In this document: positions 1-9,499 of the stretch, piece after piece
Layout of the letters: every line of letters starts with the position of its first letter
Numbering within the stretch: position 1 is the first letter of the stretch
Assembly (NCBI GenBank): GCA_040830545.1
Contig: JBFOMB010000008.1
Span: 124,001-188,000, forward strand
Source: HXMU1420-2 sp040830545
Lineage (GTDB): Bacteria > Pseudomonadota > Alphaproteobacteria > Rhodobacterales > Rhodobacteraceae
Reading direction: 5' to 3'
DNA: 64,000 nt
Notes under the pieces: generated by a model
What the model saw: the letters and a program-made list of their open reading frames with translations, nothing else
Database searches by the model: none
What the model was told of the DNA's origin: nothing
Translations under genes and position numbers: made by a program

Positions 1-834
1 GGCCCCGGTGATCGCCCGATGGAAGGGTTGGGCGCAGGTCACATCCCGCCGACCGAGTTGATCGCAGGCGATTACACGATGGATCTGGACGGGGTGCAGG
101 TACAGCTGGTCATGGCACCCGGGGAAACGGCGGATCACATGGCTGCCTGGTGCGCAGATGCCGGTGTCCTGTTTCCGGGCGACAACTGGTATCATGCCTT
201 CCCCAACCTCTATGCGATCCGCGGCACGCCTTATCGTGACTTCGCCGCGTGGGCGAACAGTCTGGGGCAGTTGGCCGACCTCGGGGCCGACGTGCTGGCA
301 CCGGGCCACACCCGCCCCGTGTTTGGGGCGGACAAGGTGCGCGAGGTGCTGACAACGACCCGCGCCGCGATCCTGCATGTGATGCGGCACACGGCAGATG
401 GGATGGATGCCGGGCAGTCGCTGGACGACATTGTCGCGACGCTGCATCTGCCACCCGAACTGGCGGATTTACCATGGCTGGGGGAGTTTTATGGTAAGGC
501 CGGGTGGTCTGCGCGGGCCTTCGCCACAGGAACGCTCGGCTGGTACGACGGCAATCCGACCCATTTAGGGACACTTTCCAGCGCGGCGCGGGCAAGGCAC
601 GTCGCCCGGTTGGCCGGAGGAACCGAGGCGTTGATGGAGGAGGCACAGACAACCGATGACCTACAGTGGCGGTTGGAACTCTGCGATCATCTGATCGCGC
701 TGGGAGAGCCCGCTGCGCTGCTCAAGGCTGAAACGATGGAGGCCTTGGCCGAGGAGGAGGTTAACGCAACCGCGCGCAACACCTACCTGTGGGCAGCGAA
801 ACAGCTGCGGGCCAGCCCTAGTTCAGACCAATAA
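1..834 (+). CDS. Alkylsulfatase-like metallo-beta-lactamase hydrolase, C-terminal part
   Basis: The reading frame is open from the first base, so the gene starts outside the window and only about 277 C-terminal residues are seen. The visible part holds the late metallo-beta-lactamase motifs: GDNWYHAFPNLYAIRG, and LAPGHTRPV with a metal-ligand histidine. An all-helical C-terminal domain follows, with the pattern GWYDGNPTHL, which is typical of the alkylsulfatase dimerization domain of the SdsA1/BDS1 family. These enzymes hydrolyse alkyl sulfate esters with a binuclear zinc centre. The N-terminal HxHxDH motif is not visible, so substrate and export cannot be judged. The 3' end overlaps the convergent TPR-CHAT gene by 17 bases. 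Confidence 0.8.
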   Translation, partial: GPGDRPMEGLGAGHIPPTELIAGDYTMDLDGVQVQLVMAPGETADHMAAWCADAGVLFPGDNWYHAFPNLYAIRGTPYRDFAAWANSLGQLADLGADVLAPGHTRPVFGADKVREVLTTTRAAILHVMRHTADGMDAGQSLDDIVATLHLPPELADLPWLGEFYGKAGWSARAFATGTLGWYDGNPTHLGTLSSAARARHVARLAGGTEALMEEAQTTDDLQWRLELCDHLIALGEPAALLKAETMEALAEEEVNATARNTYLWAAKQLRASPSSDQ

Positions 835-3800
835 ACTGAAACGGGGCCCATGCTGCCGGGTGCGACAGCGCGCGTCCAGTGTGGTCCTGTGAGGTATCTG
901 CAACCAGTCGGCGCATGGCGTCGCGAACGGCACCGGATTTGGTAAGCGTAGGATCACCCTCCAAACGCGCCACCGCGTCCGTGGTCAGGCGCACAGCCAC
1001 ATCGTCACGGACCTTCCAATGGGACACCAGTAACGACCGCGCCCCGGCAAAGAAAAACGCGCGGGCCAGACCGGACAATCCGTTGGCATCCGGGTGGTCG
1101 CCTGCGGCCGTGTCACAGGCCGACAGGATCACCCAGTCTGCGTTCAATCGCAACTGCGCGGCCTCTGATGCAGTGAGCAGGCCGTCATCCAGCCGTGCAG
1201 GCCGACCAGACAAGGGTTGGTCGATGGCGCGTGGACCATCGAATGGCGGGGTGAGGGCCAGCGCCGGTTCCGTCAGCCCAGTGAAACTACCTGCCACCAG
1301 ACCGTGTGTCGCAAAAAGGACAACGTCAGCCTCTGCCAATATCCCGCTATCGCTGGCGGCGGCCAGATTTGTTTCGGTCGCATCTGACCCCAACAGAATC
1401 TGATCCGAACTGGCGGAAAAGGCACGCGCCATGGTCAGCACCTCCTGCCGGGTTCCGGGCAGGGGCGGGAGAGTGGCAAGCGCCGTGGACCCACTTCGAT
1501 CATTGGCAAAGTATGCGCTGGCCAGGGTCAGGTTCGCTTGCTCGCTCTTGGAACCGCCATAGTCAGGATCCCCCAGGCCAAAGTACCCGCGATTCTTGGT
1601 TTCCTCGTCTGTTGTGTTGCGTCGGGCGCGCAACATGGTTGCCGAGGGCAGAATGCTTAAACGCCGCTCCAACCCCAACCAGCCCGTGTCCCGCAAGGCT
1701 TGGGGGTCGCTGTGTGCGCCTTCAGGTGGACTCGTCACCAGCGCATTAAACGGCAGGCTCAGAAACGGACCTTGTGGCACTATGATCCAATGATCCGCCA
1801 GATCGACCAACGCCTTGATGTCCGATGGACCAAACAGGGTCTGGTACAAGGCATGGGCGGTGTCCCGATCAAACGACCCGATGTCCAGTTCCCCGTCTTC
1901 CATGACAAACGACCCGCGGCCTGTCCCAGCGCGGGTTTGCCCGCCACCGTCCAACTGCCTGTGCAATGCCGAGATTTGTTGGATAACCTCGTCGTTTGGC
2001 AGATCCAGTTTCACCCAGGCGCTGCCCGTGGCGGTCACAGCCCAAACCAACGTGCTGAGATGATCCAGCCCTGGAGAGATCAGGATCAGAACCTCGTCAG
2101 TTTGCAGCAACGCAGGCTGACCATCCTGTCCAACAATTTCGGCCAGAGACAGCGCGCGCGGGCGGATCAGGTCAAAAAAGGCCGGATAGTCCCGTTCAAC
2201 TGCTGCCCTGGCCGCAAGCAAACGCTGATCGGCCTTTGATTGTTGCTCTAACAGGGTCGAATCGCTGTTTTCTTCTGGTGTGGCGCGGGTGCCATCCACC
2301 CGATCAACAATCGCCGTACTCAGTTGTTCGCGTGCCAGTCGCGCCTGTTCCCATTCAGCCACCAGCGGCGACAATCCTTCATCCGCCGCCGCAACCCGGG
2401 CGGCTGCGCGGGACATTTCCGCTGCGGCGCCGCTTTGGCTTGCGGCCTGAACCGCCTCGAACGCCTCTGCCCGCAGGGTCGACTCGTCGCGGGACAGGTG
2501 AGTTTGAGCGGCCTCATAGGCCACCAACGCCAGCAGCCGGCCTGCCGTGCTGGCCCAGGCCTCCTGAACCTCGATCTCGGCACCGAACGCGCCACCCGTA
2601 TCGATCAAAGATGCCTGTTCACCCGCCAAGGCCGCGCGGGCAGGAACCAGGGCCGCCGCGTGATTGCCAAGATGTGTATGGGCCACCGCCAATCGGGTCA
2701 AAGCGTGCAATGTGTCCGGTGCATTCGAGCCGTAGTCGCGTGCCAGTGACGACACCGCCCGCATCGCGAAGTTGCGTGCACCTACGTAGTCCTGCAACGC
2801 CATCAGGGCATAAGTCAGATCCAAAATCACATGCGGTTCGCGCGGACTCTGCGATTCCCGGTACAACTGCTGAACCATGCGAAGAACGGACTCGGCTTCG
2901 GCATATCGCCCCAGCGCCATATGCGCGCGACCCAGCGACCATTGCGCATCCAACGTTTGCGGGTGGGTTGGACCAAACAGTCGAGCCCTCTCCGCGACAA
3001 CGGTTTGCAGCAGGGACTCGGCTTCGGCATCCTTGTTCAGCAGCTCAAGTGTTGTGGCCAGATCATACATCAGTCCTACGGTCTCGATATGACTGTCACC
3101 CAGGCGGCTGCTGCTGGCATCCACCGCACGTTGCAGCAACGGGAGCGCGTCGGCAGGCTTCCCGCGGTCGGTCAGGCGTGTGGCCAGGCGCGACAGACTG
3201 CGAATTGTGTCCGGATGATCGGGTCCTAAAGTGCTGTCGCGCATCAATAAAACACGCCGCTCGGTTTCTTCTGCCTCTTGATCCCGCCCCAGTCCCGACA
3301 GAACCCGGGCGTAGGTTTCCAGATACCGCAGTGTTCTGGGGTCTTGCGCAGCGTTCTGCAATGTCGCGTCGCGCATGATGTCTTCGAATAGCATTGCGGC
3401 CTGCGCGTCGCGTCCCATCGATGCGTAGGTGCTGGCGATTTCCGCCCGCAGCCTGAGCCGCAGGTCACTGCCACGTATCGCAGTCAGCCCTTCCAACCCC
3501 TGTTCGACCTGCTGAAACTGCAGCAGTGCTTGATCCGCTGCACCAAAAGCCCGCGACAGGCTGGCCAGCGCCCACAGGCTCATCAGCGTGTCATGAGCGC
3601 CTTCCCCCAATGTCTGACGGCGGATTTCATAGACCTCGCTATGCAGGTCATAGGCTGCGTGCAACCGGCCGGACGCATGGAGCAGGTCCGCCACACGATG
3701 TTTCGCGGCAAGTGCTTCTGGGCTTTGCGGTCCAAATGCATCGATTGCACGGGTCAGCAAGTCCTGCGCCATCGCCAAGGCTGCGGCCTGGTTACCGCTT

Positions 3801-4888
3801 CGCAATTGGATGTCGACCAAGTGCAGCAAGTGGCCAAGTGTTTCTGCACTTTGGGGTCCGGTCCACTCTGCACTCAGTGCCACCAGTTCGGCAGCCCGTT
3901 CCTGTGCCTCTTCGACCATGCCCCCTGCGACCAAAATGTCGGACAGATTTCGCAACGCTGCGCGGTAGTCCGGGTGAAACTCGGCGTTCTGTGCTTCCAA
4001 AATCGACAATGCGTCGTCGGCCAAAACAAGCGCCTGGCCAATTTCACGTCGGTCGCGCTGTGTGCGGGACAACGACATCATCAAGTGGATTGTGTCAGGG
4101 TGCGCCGGTCCTTGGACGGATTGCCGACGGTCGAGCAGGTCGGCCTGAATAACAGCGGCCTCTTCCAATCGGTTGGACCAATACAATGTGACGGCGTATC
4201 GGCTCTCCACGTCCAGTCGCAGCAGGTCGGTTTCCGGCAAATGCTGCCGGGCCAGCAGATAAGCCTGGTTTGATGCCAGCAGGTCCGCGTCGAGGTCGCC
4301 CAATTGACCACTGATCTCTGCGATCTGGTAGTAGGCCGTCAGTGCCGGATACCAGGCCGCTTGCCCGATGTCCTCTGCTCGACTTGCGGTGACCTCTGCC
4401 ATTTGGCGCGCGTCTTCGAGGAAACCGGATTGCCTCAACCCTTCGGACAGGATCGCCCGAGTCCTGAGCGTCCTGGGATGGAAAGGTCCCAGTTTAGACT
4501 CGTATATTTCCAAACCCCAACGCGTGTCGTCCAGTGCGGCGACCGGGTTCCCAACTCCAACATGCGCGCGTGCCCGCAAAAGCAACGCGAAGCCAAAAAG
4601 GGGGTGATTTTCGCCGTATGTCGCGGACAGGCTATCCATCACGGGCACCAAGCCAGCTAAGATCGCTTCGAATTCCCCATTGCGCAGGGCTGCATCAACG
4701 GTGTGAAAATGTGCGTCAATGTCATCCCATTCCGCGCGCGACGGTGGGCGCGCAATTGGAGCCACCTGCCCAAAATCGGGGTGCATCCAGGGTGGGTCGG
4801 CTTGGGCGGACAACACTCTGGGGCTGCCAAAACAACTCAATAGAACCAGCAAAGCCACGCAAATCTGAAATAGCGGAAACCGAAGCAT
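818..4888 (-). CDS. Exported TPR-repeat protein with C-terminal CHAT (caspase-like) domain
   Basis: 1356 residues from the chosen start. The start at 4888 is preferred over the longest frame (5104) because it puts a signal peptide (LFQICVALLVLL, then SAQA) at the N-terminus. Residues of roughly 60-850 are tetratricopeptide repeats of the kinesin-light-chain type, with recurrent GPxHPxT motifs. The last 350 residues are a CHAT domain: THG (His about 1195) and SACDTAAG (Cys about 1258) form the caspase/separase-like dyad, followed by ARAFFFAGARSLL and SHWKV, both typical of CHAT. CHAT proteins are clan CD cysteine peptidases, often activated through their repeat regions; whether this one cleaves proteins is inference. 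It is divergent from an ExbBD-TonB operon, so a periplasmic role linked to that system is possible. Confidence 0.85.
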   Translation of the reverse strand: MLRFPLFQICVALLVLLSCFGSPRVLSAQADPPWMHPDFGQVAPIARPPSRAEWDDIDAHFHTVDAALRNGEFEAILAGLVPVMDSLSATYGENHPLFGFALLLRARAHVGVGNPVAALDDTRWGLEIYESKLGPFHPRTLRTRAILSEGLRQSGFLEDARQMAEVTASRAEDIGQAAWYPALTAYYQIAEISGQLGDLDADLLASNQAYLLARQHLPETDLLRLDVESRYAVTLYWSNRLEEAAVIQADLLDRRQSVQGPAHPDTIHLMMSLSRTQRDRREIGQALVLADDALSILEAQNAEFHPDYRAALRNLSDILVAGGMVEEAQERAAELVALSAEWTGPQSAETLGHLLHLVDIQLRSGNQAAALAMAQDLLTRAIDAFGPQSPEALAAKHRVADLLHASGRLHAAYDLHSEVYEIRRQTLGEGAHDTLMSLWALASLSRAFGAADQALLQFQQVEQGLEGLTAIRGSDLRLRLRAEIASTYASMGRDAQAAMLFEDIMRDATLQNAAQDPRTLRYLETYARVLSGLGRDQEAEETERRVLLMRDSTLGPDHPDTIRSLSRLATRLTDRGKPADALPLLQRAVDASSSRLGDSHIETVGLMYDLATTLELLNKDAEAESLLQTVVAERARLFGPTHPQTLDAQWSLGRAHMALGRYAEAESVLRMVQQLYRESQSPREPHVILDLTYALMALQDYVGARNFAMRAVSSLARDYGSNAPDTLHALTRLAVAHTHLGNHAAALVPARAALAGEQASLIDTGGAFGAEIEVQEAWASTAGRLLALVAYEAAQTHLSRDESTLRAEAFEAVQAASQSGAAAEMSRAAARVAAADEGLSPLVAEWEQARLAREQLSTAIVDRVDGTRATPEENSDSTLLEQQSKADQRLLAARAAVERDYPAFFDLIRPRALSLAEIVGQDGQPALLQTDEVLILISPGLDHLSTLVWAVTATGSAWVKLDLPNDEVIQQISALHRQLDGGGQTRAGTGRGSFVMEDGELDIGSFDRDTAHALYQTLFGPSDIKALVDLADHWIIVPQGPFLSLPFNALVTSPPEGAHSDPQALRDTGWLGLERRLSILPSATMLRARRNTTDEETKNRGYFGLGDPDYGGSKSEQANLTLASAYFANDRSGSTALATLPPLPGTRQEVLTMARAFSASSDQILLGSDATETNLAAASDSGILAEADVVLFATHGLVAGSFTGLTEPALALTPPFDGPRAIDQPLSGRPARLDDGLLTASEAAQLRLNADWVILSACDTAAGDHPDANGLSGLARAFFFAGARSLLVSHWKVRDDVAVRLTTDAVARLEGDPTLTKSGAVRDAMRRLVADTSQDHTGRALSHPAAWAPFQFIGLN

Positions 4889-5158
4889 CGCACTGCCACC
4901 CATTCTGAAACCGGCTGATTTCCTCAAAAAAAAACCGGCGCGACCCAACACGCTGCAGATTACACGGAACCTTTCATCGCGCAAAATCGGCACTATCTCG
5001 CCCCTTGAAGGCGCATCTAGGCACAACAGTGTTTCACATTGGTTTGTGTGGCCCTTTCGCGACTGAACTGGCTCGGCTAAGCAGAAGGGAACCAGGACCC
5101 GCACGCCACAGGTGCATTTCAGACGGTTATTCCCGTCGTCAGATCACAAGGACCTATC

Positions 5159-5593
5159 ATGTCACTTCGCACCACCATCATTGCCCTTGGCATTGCGGTC
5201 TCAATTCCGTTTGCCACTGTGGCACAATCCGCCGATCAGTCGGATTCGCAACTCCACCTGGAATTGAACGCGGTGCAGGACACAGGAAATGCCTGCCGCC
5301 TGATCTTTGTCGCGCGCAATGAAACCGGAGCAGCCATCGAGAAGGCGGTTTTCGAAACAGTCGTATTTGATGCGTTGGGTGGGGTGGTGACCTTGTCGCT
5401 GTTCGACTTCCGCGACCTCCCCGCCGACCGCCCGCGCGTCCGGCAGTTCGACCTGCCTGGCATGACCTGCGACGGGGTGGGTCAGACGCTGATCAATGGC
5501 GCGAACACCTGCATCGTCGATGGCGCCGACAGCCCCGTCTGTCAGGATGCGCTGTCGCTCAGTAGTCGGGTTTCGATTGGGTTGATCGGATGA
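5159..5593 (+). CDS. Small exported protein heading the ExbB-ExbD-TonB operon
   Basis: 144 residues with a clear signal peptide (MSLRTTIIALGIAVSIPFATVAQS). The mature part is about 120 residues, acidic, with cysteines in CRLIFVARNETG, MTCDGVG, TCIVDG and VCQDAL that could form two disulfides. It looks like a small beta-sandwich, but no family is recognised with certainty. The stop overlaps the start of the ExbB gene (ATGA), so it is translationally coupled to the transport genes. Small proteins in this position recur beside ExbB/TolQ genes in Rhodobacterales, which suggests a periplasmic accessory role; that is inference. Confidence 0.75.
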   Translation: MSLRTTIIALGIAVSIPFATVAQSADQSDSQLHLELNAVQDTGNACRLIFVARNETGAAIEKAVFETVVFDALGGVVTLSLFDFRDLPADRPRVRQFDLPGMTCDGVGQTLINGANTCIVDGADSPVCQDALSLSSRVSIGLIG

Positions 5594-6240
5594 GGATTTT
5601 GGACGCGCTGCGCGAAATCCTGTCACTGGGCGGGCCGGTTGTTGCGATCCTGATCGTGATGTCGGTGATGACGCTGGCGGTGACGTTCTACAAGATCTGG
5701 CAATTCTCGGTGTCGGGTGTTGGTCGGCACCGGGTTTTGTCGCAGGCGCTTGAAGCCTGGGACTCGGGCGATCACGAGGCTGCCTCAACCCGCCTGTCCA
5801 AAAGCCGCAGCTATCTGGCCCCGCTGGTGATGGGGGCCATGCAGGCGCAGGATCGCGCAGGACTGGAGGATCGTCTGGATGCTGAGGCCGGATTGGCCTT
5901 GGCCGGGTTGGAACGGGGGTTCCGTCTGCTGGACACAATCGCGCAGCTTGCCCCTTTGTTGGGTCTGTTTGGCACCGTTCTGGGCATGATCGAAGCGTTT
6001 CAAAGCCTGCAGCAATCCGGGTCTTCGGTTGATCCATCGTTGCTGGCTGGCGGTATCTGGGTCGCACTGATCACCACGGCCGTCGGGCTGGCGGTAGCGA
6101 TGCCGACCTCGATGATCCTCGCCTGGCTGGAAAGCCGCACGGCCCGGGAACGTGTGTTCGCAGACAAGGCCCTGCGTACGGTTTTAACGCCTGATCCGGC
6201 TGGCAGCAGTGTGGAGGCAGGGGCAACCGCCCATGCGTAA
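5590..6240 (+). CDS. exbB: MotA/TolQ/ExbB family proton channel protein
   Basis: 216 residues. There is an N-terminal membrane segment (LGGPVVAILIVMSVMTLAVTF), a cytoplasmic stretch with LEDRLDAEAGLALAGLERGF, and two further membrane segments: IAQLAPLLGLFGTVLGMIEAF and GGIWVALITTAVGLAVAMP. LLGLFGTVxGMI and the ALITTAxGL segment are the family hallmarks. With ExbD it forms the inner-membrane proton-driven motor that energises TonB-dependent processes. It overlaps the gene before it by four bases and the ExbD gene after it by eight. Confidence 0.93.
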   Translation: MRILDALREILSLGGPVVAILIVMSVMTLAVTFYKIWQFSVSGVGRHRVLSQALEAWDSGDHEAASTRLSKSRSYLAPLVMGAMQAQDRAGLEDRLDAEAGLALAGLERGFRLLDTIAQLAPLLGLFGTVLGMIEAFQSLQQSGSSVDPSLLAGGIWVALITTAVGLAVAMPTSMILAWLESRTARERVFADKALRTVLTPDPAGSSVEAGATAHA

Positions 6241-6598
6241 CTCGGCCCCTTTCAGGCGGCGTCGCCTGGGCCTGACGCCGCTGATCGATGTGATCTTCCT
6301 GCTGTTGCTGTTCTTCATGCTGACCTCGACCTTTTCAACCTTTGGCGAGATCGAGTTGAGCCAGGCAACCGGTGGCACGGGCACGTCTGACACACCGGGC
6401 GAGCGGGTATTCTTGCAAGTGGGTCCGGATCGGTTGGCCTTGAACGGGAAACCAACGGTGTTGGAAGAGCTATCCGACCAGATTGAAGAGGGGCAGGTTC
6501 TGATCAGCATGGATGACGAAACATCCGCGCAGAGTCTGGTTGATGTGCTCGTGACCCTGCGCGGTCGCGATGACCTGACCGTCACGGTGCTGGAGTGA
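6233..6598 (+). CDS. exbD: ExbD/TolR family biopolymer transport protein, first copy
   Basis: 121 residues from ATG 6233, which overlaps the ExbB stop. A basic N-terminus (FRRRRLG) precedes one membrane helix with LTPLIDVIFLLLLFFMLTSTF. The Asp in this helix is the conserved proton-path residue of ExbD/TolR. The rest is a periplasmic domain of about 80 residues. A second ExbD-like gene follows, and the pair probably contributes to one ExbB-ExbD motor. Confidence 0.92.
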   Translation: MRNSAPFRRRRLGLTPLIDVIFLLLLFFMLTSTFSTFGEIELSQATGGTGTSDTPGERVFLQVGPDRLALNGKPTVLEELSDQIEEGQVLISMDDETSAQSLVDVLVTLRGRDDLTVTVLE

Positions 6599-6602
6599 TG
6601 TG

Positions 6603-6980
6603 ATGATCCGTCCGCCCACCCCACGCCGCGCCCGCGACTCCACGATCCCGTTGATCAATGTCGTGTTCCTGATGCTGGTGTTCTTCCTGATCGCGGGCAC
6701 AATTGCACCGCCGTTGGATTCCAACCTGCAACTGGTCGACACTTCGGAATTGGAAGGCAGCGAACCGCCCGACGCGCTGGTCATGCTTGCCGACGGCACA
6801 TTGCGGTTTCGCGGCCAGCCAACCGACCCGGACACCTACATGGCCCAACATGCTGAGGGCCCAGTGCGGATTGTCCCGGATCGTGCCGCCCTGGGTCCCC
6901 GTCTGATCGAGGTTACGGGTGCGTTACGCCGCCTCGGTGCGCCGTCGGTCATTCTGGTCACTGAACGGGCGCTGGAATGA
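6603..6980 (+). CDS. exbD: ExbD/TolR family protein, second copy, lacking the usual helix Asp
   Basis: 125 residues from ATG 6603; a GTG at 6600 is an alternative start. It has a short basic N-terminus, one membrane helix (TIPLINVVFLMLVFFLIAGTI) and a periplasmic domain. Where the first copy has PLIDV, this one has PLINV, so the helix carries Asn where ExbD/TolR normally has the essential Asp. This copy may therefore be a structural partner and not a proton-conducting subunit. Its stop overlaps the TonB-like gene by four bases. Confidence 0.88.
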   Translation: MIRPPTPRRARDSTIPLINVVFLMLVFFLIAGTIAPPLDSNLQLVDTSELEGSEPPDALVMLADGTLRFRGQPTDPDTYMAQHAEGPVRIVPDRAALGPRLIEVTGALRRLGAPSVILVTERALE

Positions 6981-8215
6981 TCCGCCGATCGTTTCCCATC
7001 GCGGTGGTGGCAGTGGTTCTGTCGTTGCTGCTGCACGGTCTCGGGTTCGGGGTCAGCACCCTGCCCGAGATTGTGGTCGTGGAGGACGCGCCTAAAGAAG
7101 ATGTGGTCGAATTGGGCAACAGTTTTGAGGAACTGGCAGAAAGCGCAACGGAGCCGGAAGAACCCGAACCAGCACCGCAGCCCGAACCCGAAGCAGAGTC
7201 TGTGCCGGAACCAGAGCCTGAACCCGCCCCGGCACCAGAACCCGTAGAAGCGGAAATCCCGACGTCTGAGGCGCTGGTCGCGTCGTCCAACCCGCAAGAG
7301 GGCGTGACACCTGATCTGGGTGTTTCCGAAACTGCCGACCCAAACCTGACCGAACCTGTTGCGGCTGGCGAAGCGGAGGCAGCAGAGCCCGAGGTTGCAG
7401 AACCGGTGGAAGCGCCCGTGGAACCACCAGTGGCTGAGACAGAAGCAACACCTGAAACGACAGAACCCCCGGCCCCGGCGGAAACTGTCGAGCCGGTTGA
7501 AACCACCATTGTCGAGGTCGCGCCTGTCGAGGCGGCCGAACCGGAACCCCAACCCTCTGAACAGATCGCCGCCCTGCCCGCACCAGCCGCACCCGCGACG
7601 CCCGTGGCCCCTGCCCCGGTGCCTTCCGTCGTACCAGTCGTCCCCATCGCGCCCGAGGTTGCTGAAACGGATACCCCCCCAGAAACCGTCGCCCCGGTTC
7701 CAAATGAAACCGAGGTTCAGCCCAGCACCGAGGAGACAGAGGGGTCAACTCTCGCTGTGGCGTCGTCCATCCGGCCCCGTGCGCCCGGACGTCGGCCAGA
7801 CGTGCCGGACACCCCGGTTACGGCGGACTCGCTTTCATTTCCCACCCAACGTATCGAATCCCCGATCACGGCCTATCAACGGGACCGGTCCAATCCGGGG
7901 GCGATCTCTGGCGGGATTGCCAACGGACAGGCCTATTCGCCGGGAACCGGGAATTCGAACAGAACCAATTACGCCGGGATCGTTCTGACCCACCTGAACC
8001 GGGCCGGGATCGTGCGGGTCAACACGCCGGGGTGGGCCAGCGTGATGTTCGAAATCCGACCTGATGGCAGCCTGGCCTGGGTCGACATAATCGACGGAAG
8101 TGGTGCGGAAGAGGTCTACACCGCAGCCCGCGCGCAGGTCCGCGCCGCTGCACCGTTCCCCCCACCACCGGGGGGAAAAACTCGGCGGCTTAGCTTTAGC
8201 TATCGCAGCGATTAA
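6977..8215 (+). CDS. TonB-family energy transducer with long Pro/Glu-rich spacer
   Basis: 412 residues. An N-terminal membrane anchor (FPIAVVAVVLSLLLHGLGFG) is followed by about 230 residues dominated by Pro, Glu, Ala and Val, the periplasm-spanning spacer of TonB proteins. The C-terminal 90 residues (HLNRAGIVRVNTPGWASVMFEIRPDGSL onward, ending in LSFSYRSD) have the TonB C-terminal fold pattern, with WVDIIDGSG and AAPFPPPP. It would carry energy from the ExbB-ExbD motor to an outer-membrane receptor. No receptor gene is in the window. The stop meets the convergent rpiB stop. Confidence 0.88.
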   Translation: MIRRSFPIAVVAVVLSLLLHGLGFGVSTLPEIVVVEDAPKEDVVELGNSFEELAESATEPEEPEPAPQPEPEAESVPEPEPEPAPAPEPVEAEIPTSEALVASSNPQEGVTPDLGVSETADPNLTEPVAAGEAEAAEPEVAEPVEAPVEPPVAETEATPETTEPPAPAETVEPVETTIVEVAPVEAAEPEPQPSEQIAALPAPAAPATPVAPAPVPSVVPVVPIAPEVAETDTPPETVAPVPNETEVQPSTEETEGSTLAVASSIRPRAPGRRPDVPDTPVTADSLSFPTQRIESPITAYQRDRSNPGAISGGIANGQAYSPGTGNSNRTNYAGIVLTHLNRAGIVRVNTPGWASVMFEIRPDGSLAWVDIIDGSGAEEVYTAARAQVRAAAPFPPPPGGKTRRLSFSYRSD

Positions 8216-8655
8216 GCCCCTTCGATCATATCCACCCGAGTGGCATGACGTCCGCCTTCGAACTCCGCAGTCAGGAAGGCATCCACGATGTCCAACGCCA
8301 GACCTTCACCCACAACCCGTGCGCCCAGCGACAACATGTTTGCATCATTGTGCTGACGGATCATGCGCGCGGAAAACTCGTCACTGCAGACCCCACACCG
8401 AATGCCTTTGACCTTGTTTGCCGCCATCATGATGCCCTGCCCGGTCCCACACAAAATGATGCCCAATCTGGCCTCTCCACTCGCAACCTTGTGTGCCGCA
8501 GCAGCGCCGTGTTTGGGGTAATGCGTGCTTTCCGGGGTGGTTGGGCCGATATCCATCACCTCCCATCCCAGCGACGTGACATGTTCCGCAACCTTTTGGC
8601 GCAGGTCGATAGCGGCGTGATCGCTGGACAGGACGATGGTGCGGTCGGCGGACAT
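8212..8655 (-). CDS. rpiB: Ribose-5-phosphate isomerase B
   Basis: 147 residues, the normal length for RpiB/LacAB enzymes. SSDHAA near the N-terminus, LCGTGQG with Cys69, RCGVCSD and RQHNDANMLSLGARV with His102 are the conserved active-site features. It interconverts ribose 5-phosphate and ribulose 5-phosphate in the pentose phosphate pathway, and some members act on allose 6-phosphate. It is a single gene, convergent with the TonB-like gene and divergent from the isomerase that follows. Confidence 0.95.
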   Translation of the reverse strand: MSADRTIVLSSDHAAIDLRQKVAEHVTSLGWEVMDIGPTTPESTHYPKHGAAAAHKVASGEARLGIILCGTGQGIMMAANKVKGIRCGVCSDEFSARMIRQHNDANMLSLGARVVGEGLALDIVDAFLTAEFEGGRHATRVDMIEGA

Positions 8656-8833
8656 GGCGTGGTTCCTTTGCGTGGCCTCTTGCGCGCGTCCCTATCGCTT
8701 TGGTCCGGGGATGAGAAGGCGGAGTTGGCGGTTCGACCTATCGTCACGTTCGAAACCCTCTTGTTTCCGAGGCTTGTCACGTGGACAAAAGCTCAACGGT
8801 GCAATTGAAACCAGCCAGATTGGAGACCCTAAC

Positions 8834-9439
8834 ATGAGCGCTCAGGTCGAATTCATCTATGATTTTGGCAGCCCCAATGCCTATCTGGCGCATCGTGTCC
8901 TGACCGGGATCGCGGAGCGGGCCGACGCGACCATCGTCTATCGACCCTGCCTTTTGGGCGGTATCTTCAAGGCGACGTGCAACCAATCCCCTTTCATGGC
9001 CTATGCCAATATCAAGGGAAAGCTGAACTATGAACGGCTGGAAATTCAGCGGTTTATCCAGCGGTATGGATTGAGTGAATTCCAAATGAACCCGAACTTC
9101 CCGGTCAACACGCTGCTGCAAATGCGCGGGGCGGTCGCGGCGCAGGCCGAGGGTGTGCACGACATCTATTTCGCCGCCTGCATGGCCGCGATGTGGGAAC
9201 AGGGTCTCAAAATGGATGATCCAGAGGTGTTTGCGGGCGCACTGACCGACGCTGGTCTGGATGGTCAGGCCCTGTTGGCGCGGACGCAGGAACCAGAGGT
9301 CAAACAGGGTTTGGTCGACAACACAGCCGCCGCCGTGGATCGGGGCGTGTTTGGCATCCCCAGCTTCTTCGTCGGGGACGAAATGTTCTTTGGAAAGGAA
9401 CGTCTGGGTCAGGTCGAGGACGAGCTGCAAAAGACCTGA
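8834..9439 (+). CDS. 2-hydroxychromene-2-carboxylate isomerase / DsbA-fold GST-kappa family
   Basis: 201 residues. The start at 8834 is chosen because VEFIYDFGSPNAYLA, the glutathione/active-site Ser motif (Ser13) of HCCA isomerases and GST-kappa, then lies at the N-terminus. AVDRGVFGIPSFFVGDEMFFGKERL near the C-terminus holds the cis-Pro loop (GIPSF) and the usual family ending. These enzymes use glutathione, in naphthalene-type catabolism or in unknown detoxification. No aromatic catabolism genes are adjacent, so the substrate is open. Confidence 0.9.
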   Translation: MSAQVEFIYDFGSPNAYLAHRVLTGIAERADATIVYRPCLLGGIFKATCNQSPFMAYANIKGKLNYERLEIQRFIQRYGLSEFQMNPNFPVNTLLQMRGAVAAQAEGVHDIYFAACMAAMWEQGLKMDDPEVFAGALTDAGLDGQALLARTQEPEVKQGLVDNTAAAVDRGVFGIPSFFVGDEMFFGKERLGQVEDELQKT

Positions 9440-9499
9440 AGTTTGGCACTGCGCGAGCCAGAACCCGGATTGATTCACGACGAATGGGCCTATTAGGCT

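Noticed and set aside
1700..3378. Several plus-strand frames within the TPR-CHAT gene
   Set aside because: Arg/Pro-rich shadows of a GC-rich gene on the other strand; no domain is recognisable.
6836..7748. Long minus-strand frames rich in Gly, Ser and Arg across the TonB gene
   Set aside because: They are mirror images of the Pro/Glu-rich spacer and have no ribosome site.
9484..9499. Short GGCCTA/TAGGCT repeat between convergent genes
   Set aside because: The stem is only about five to six pairs with almost no loop, so it is not convincing as a terminator.
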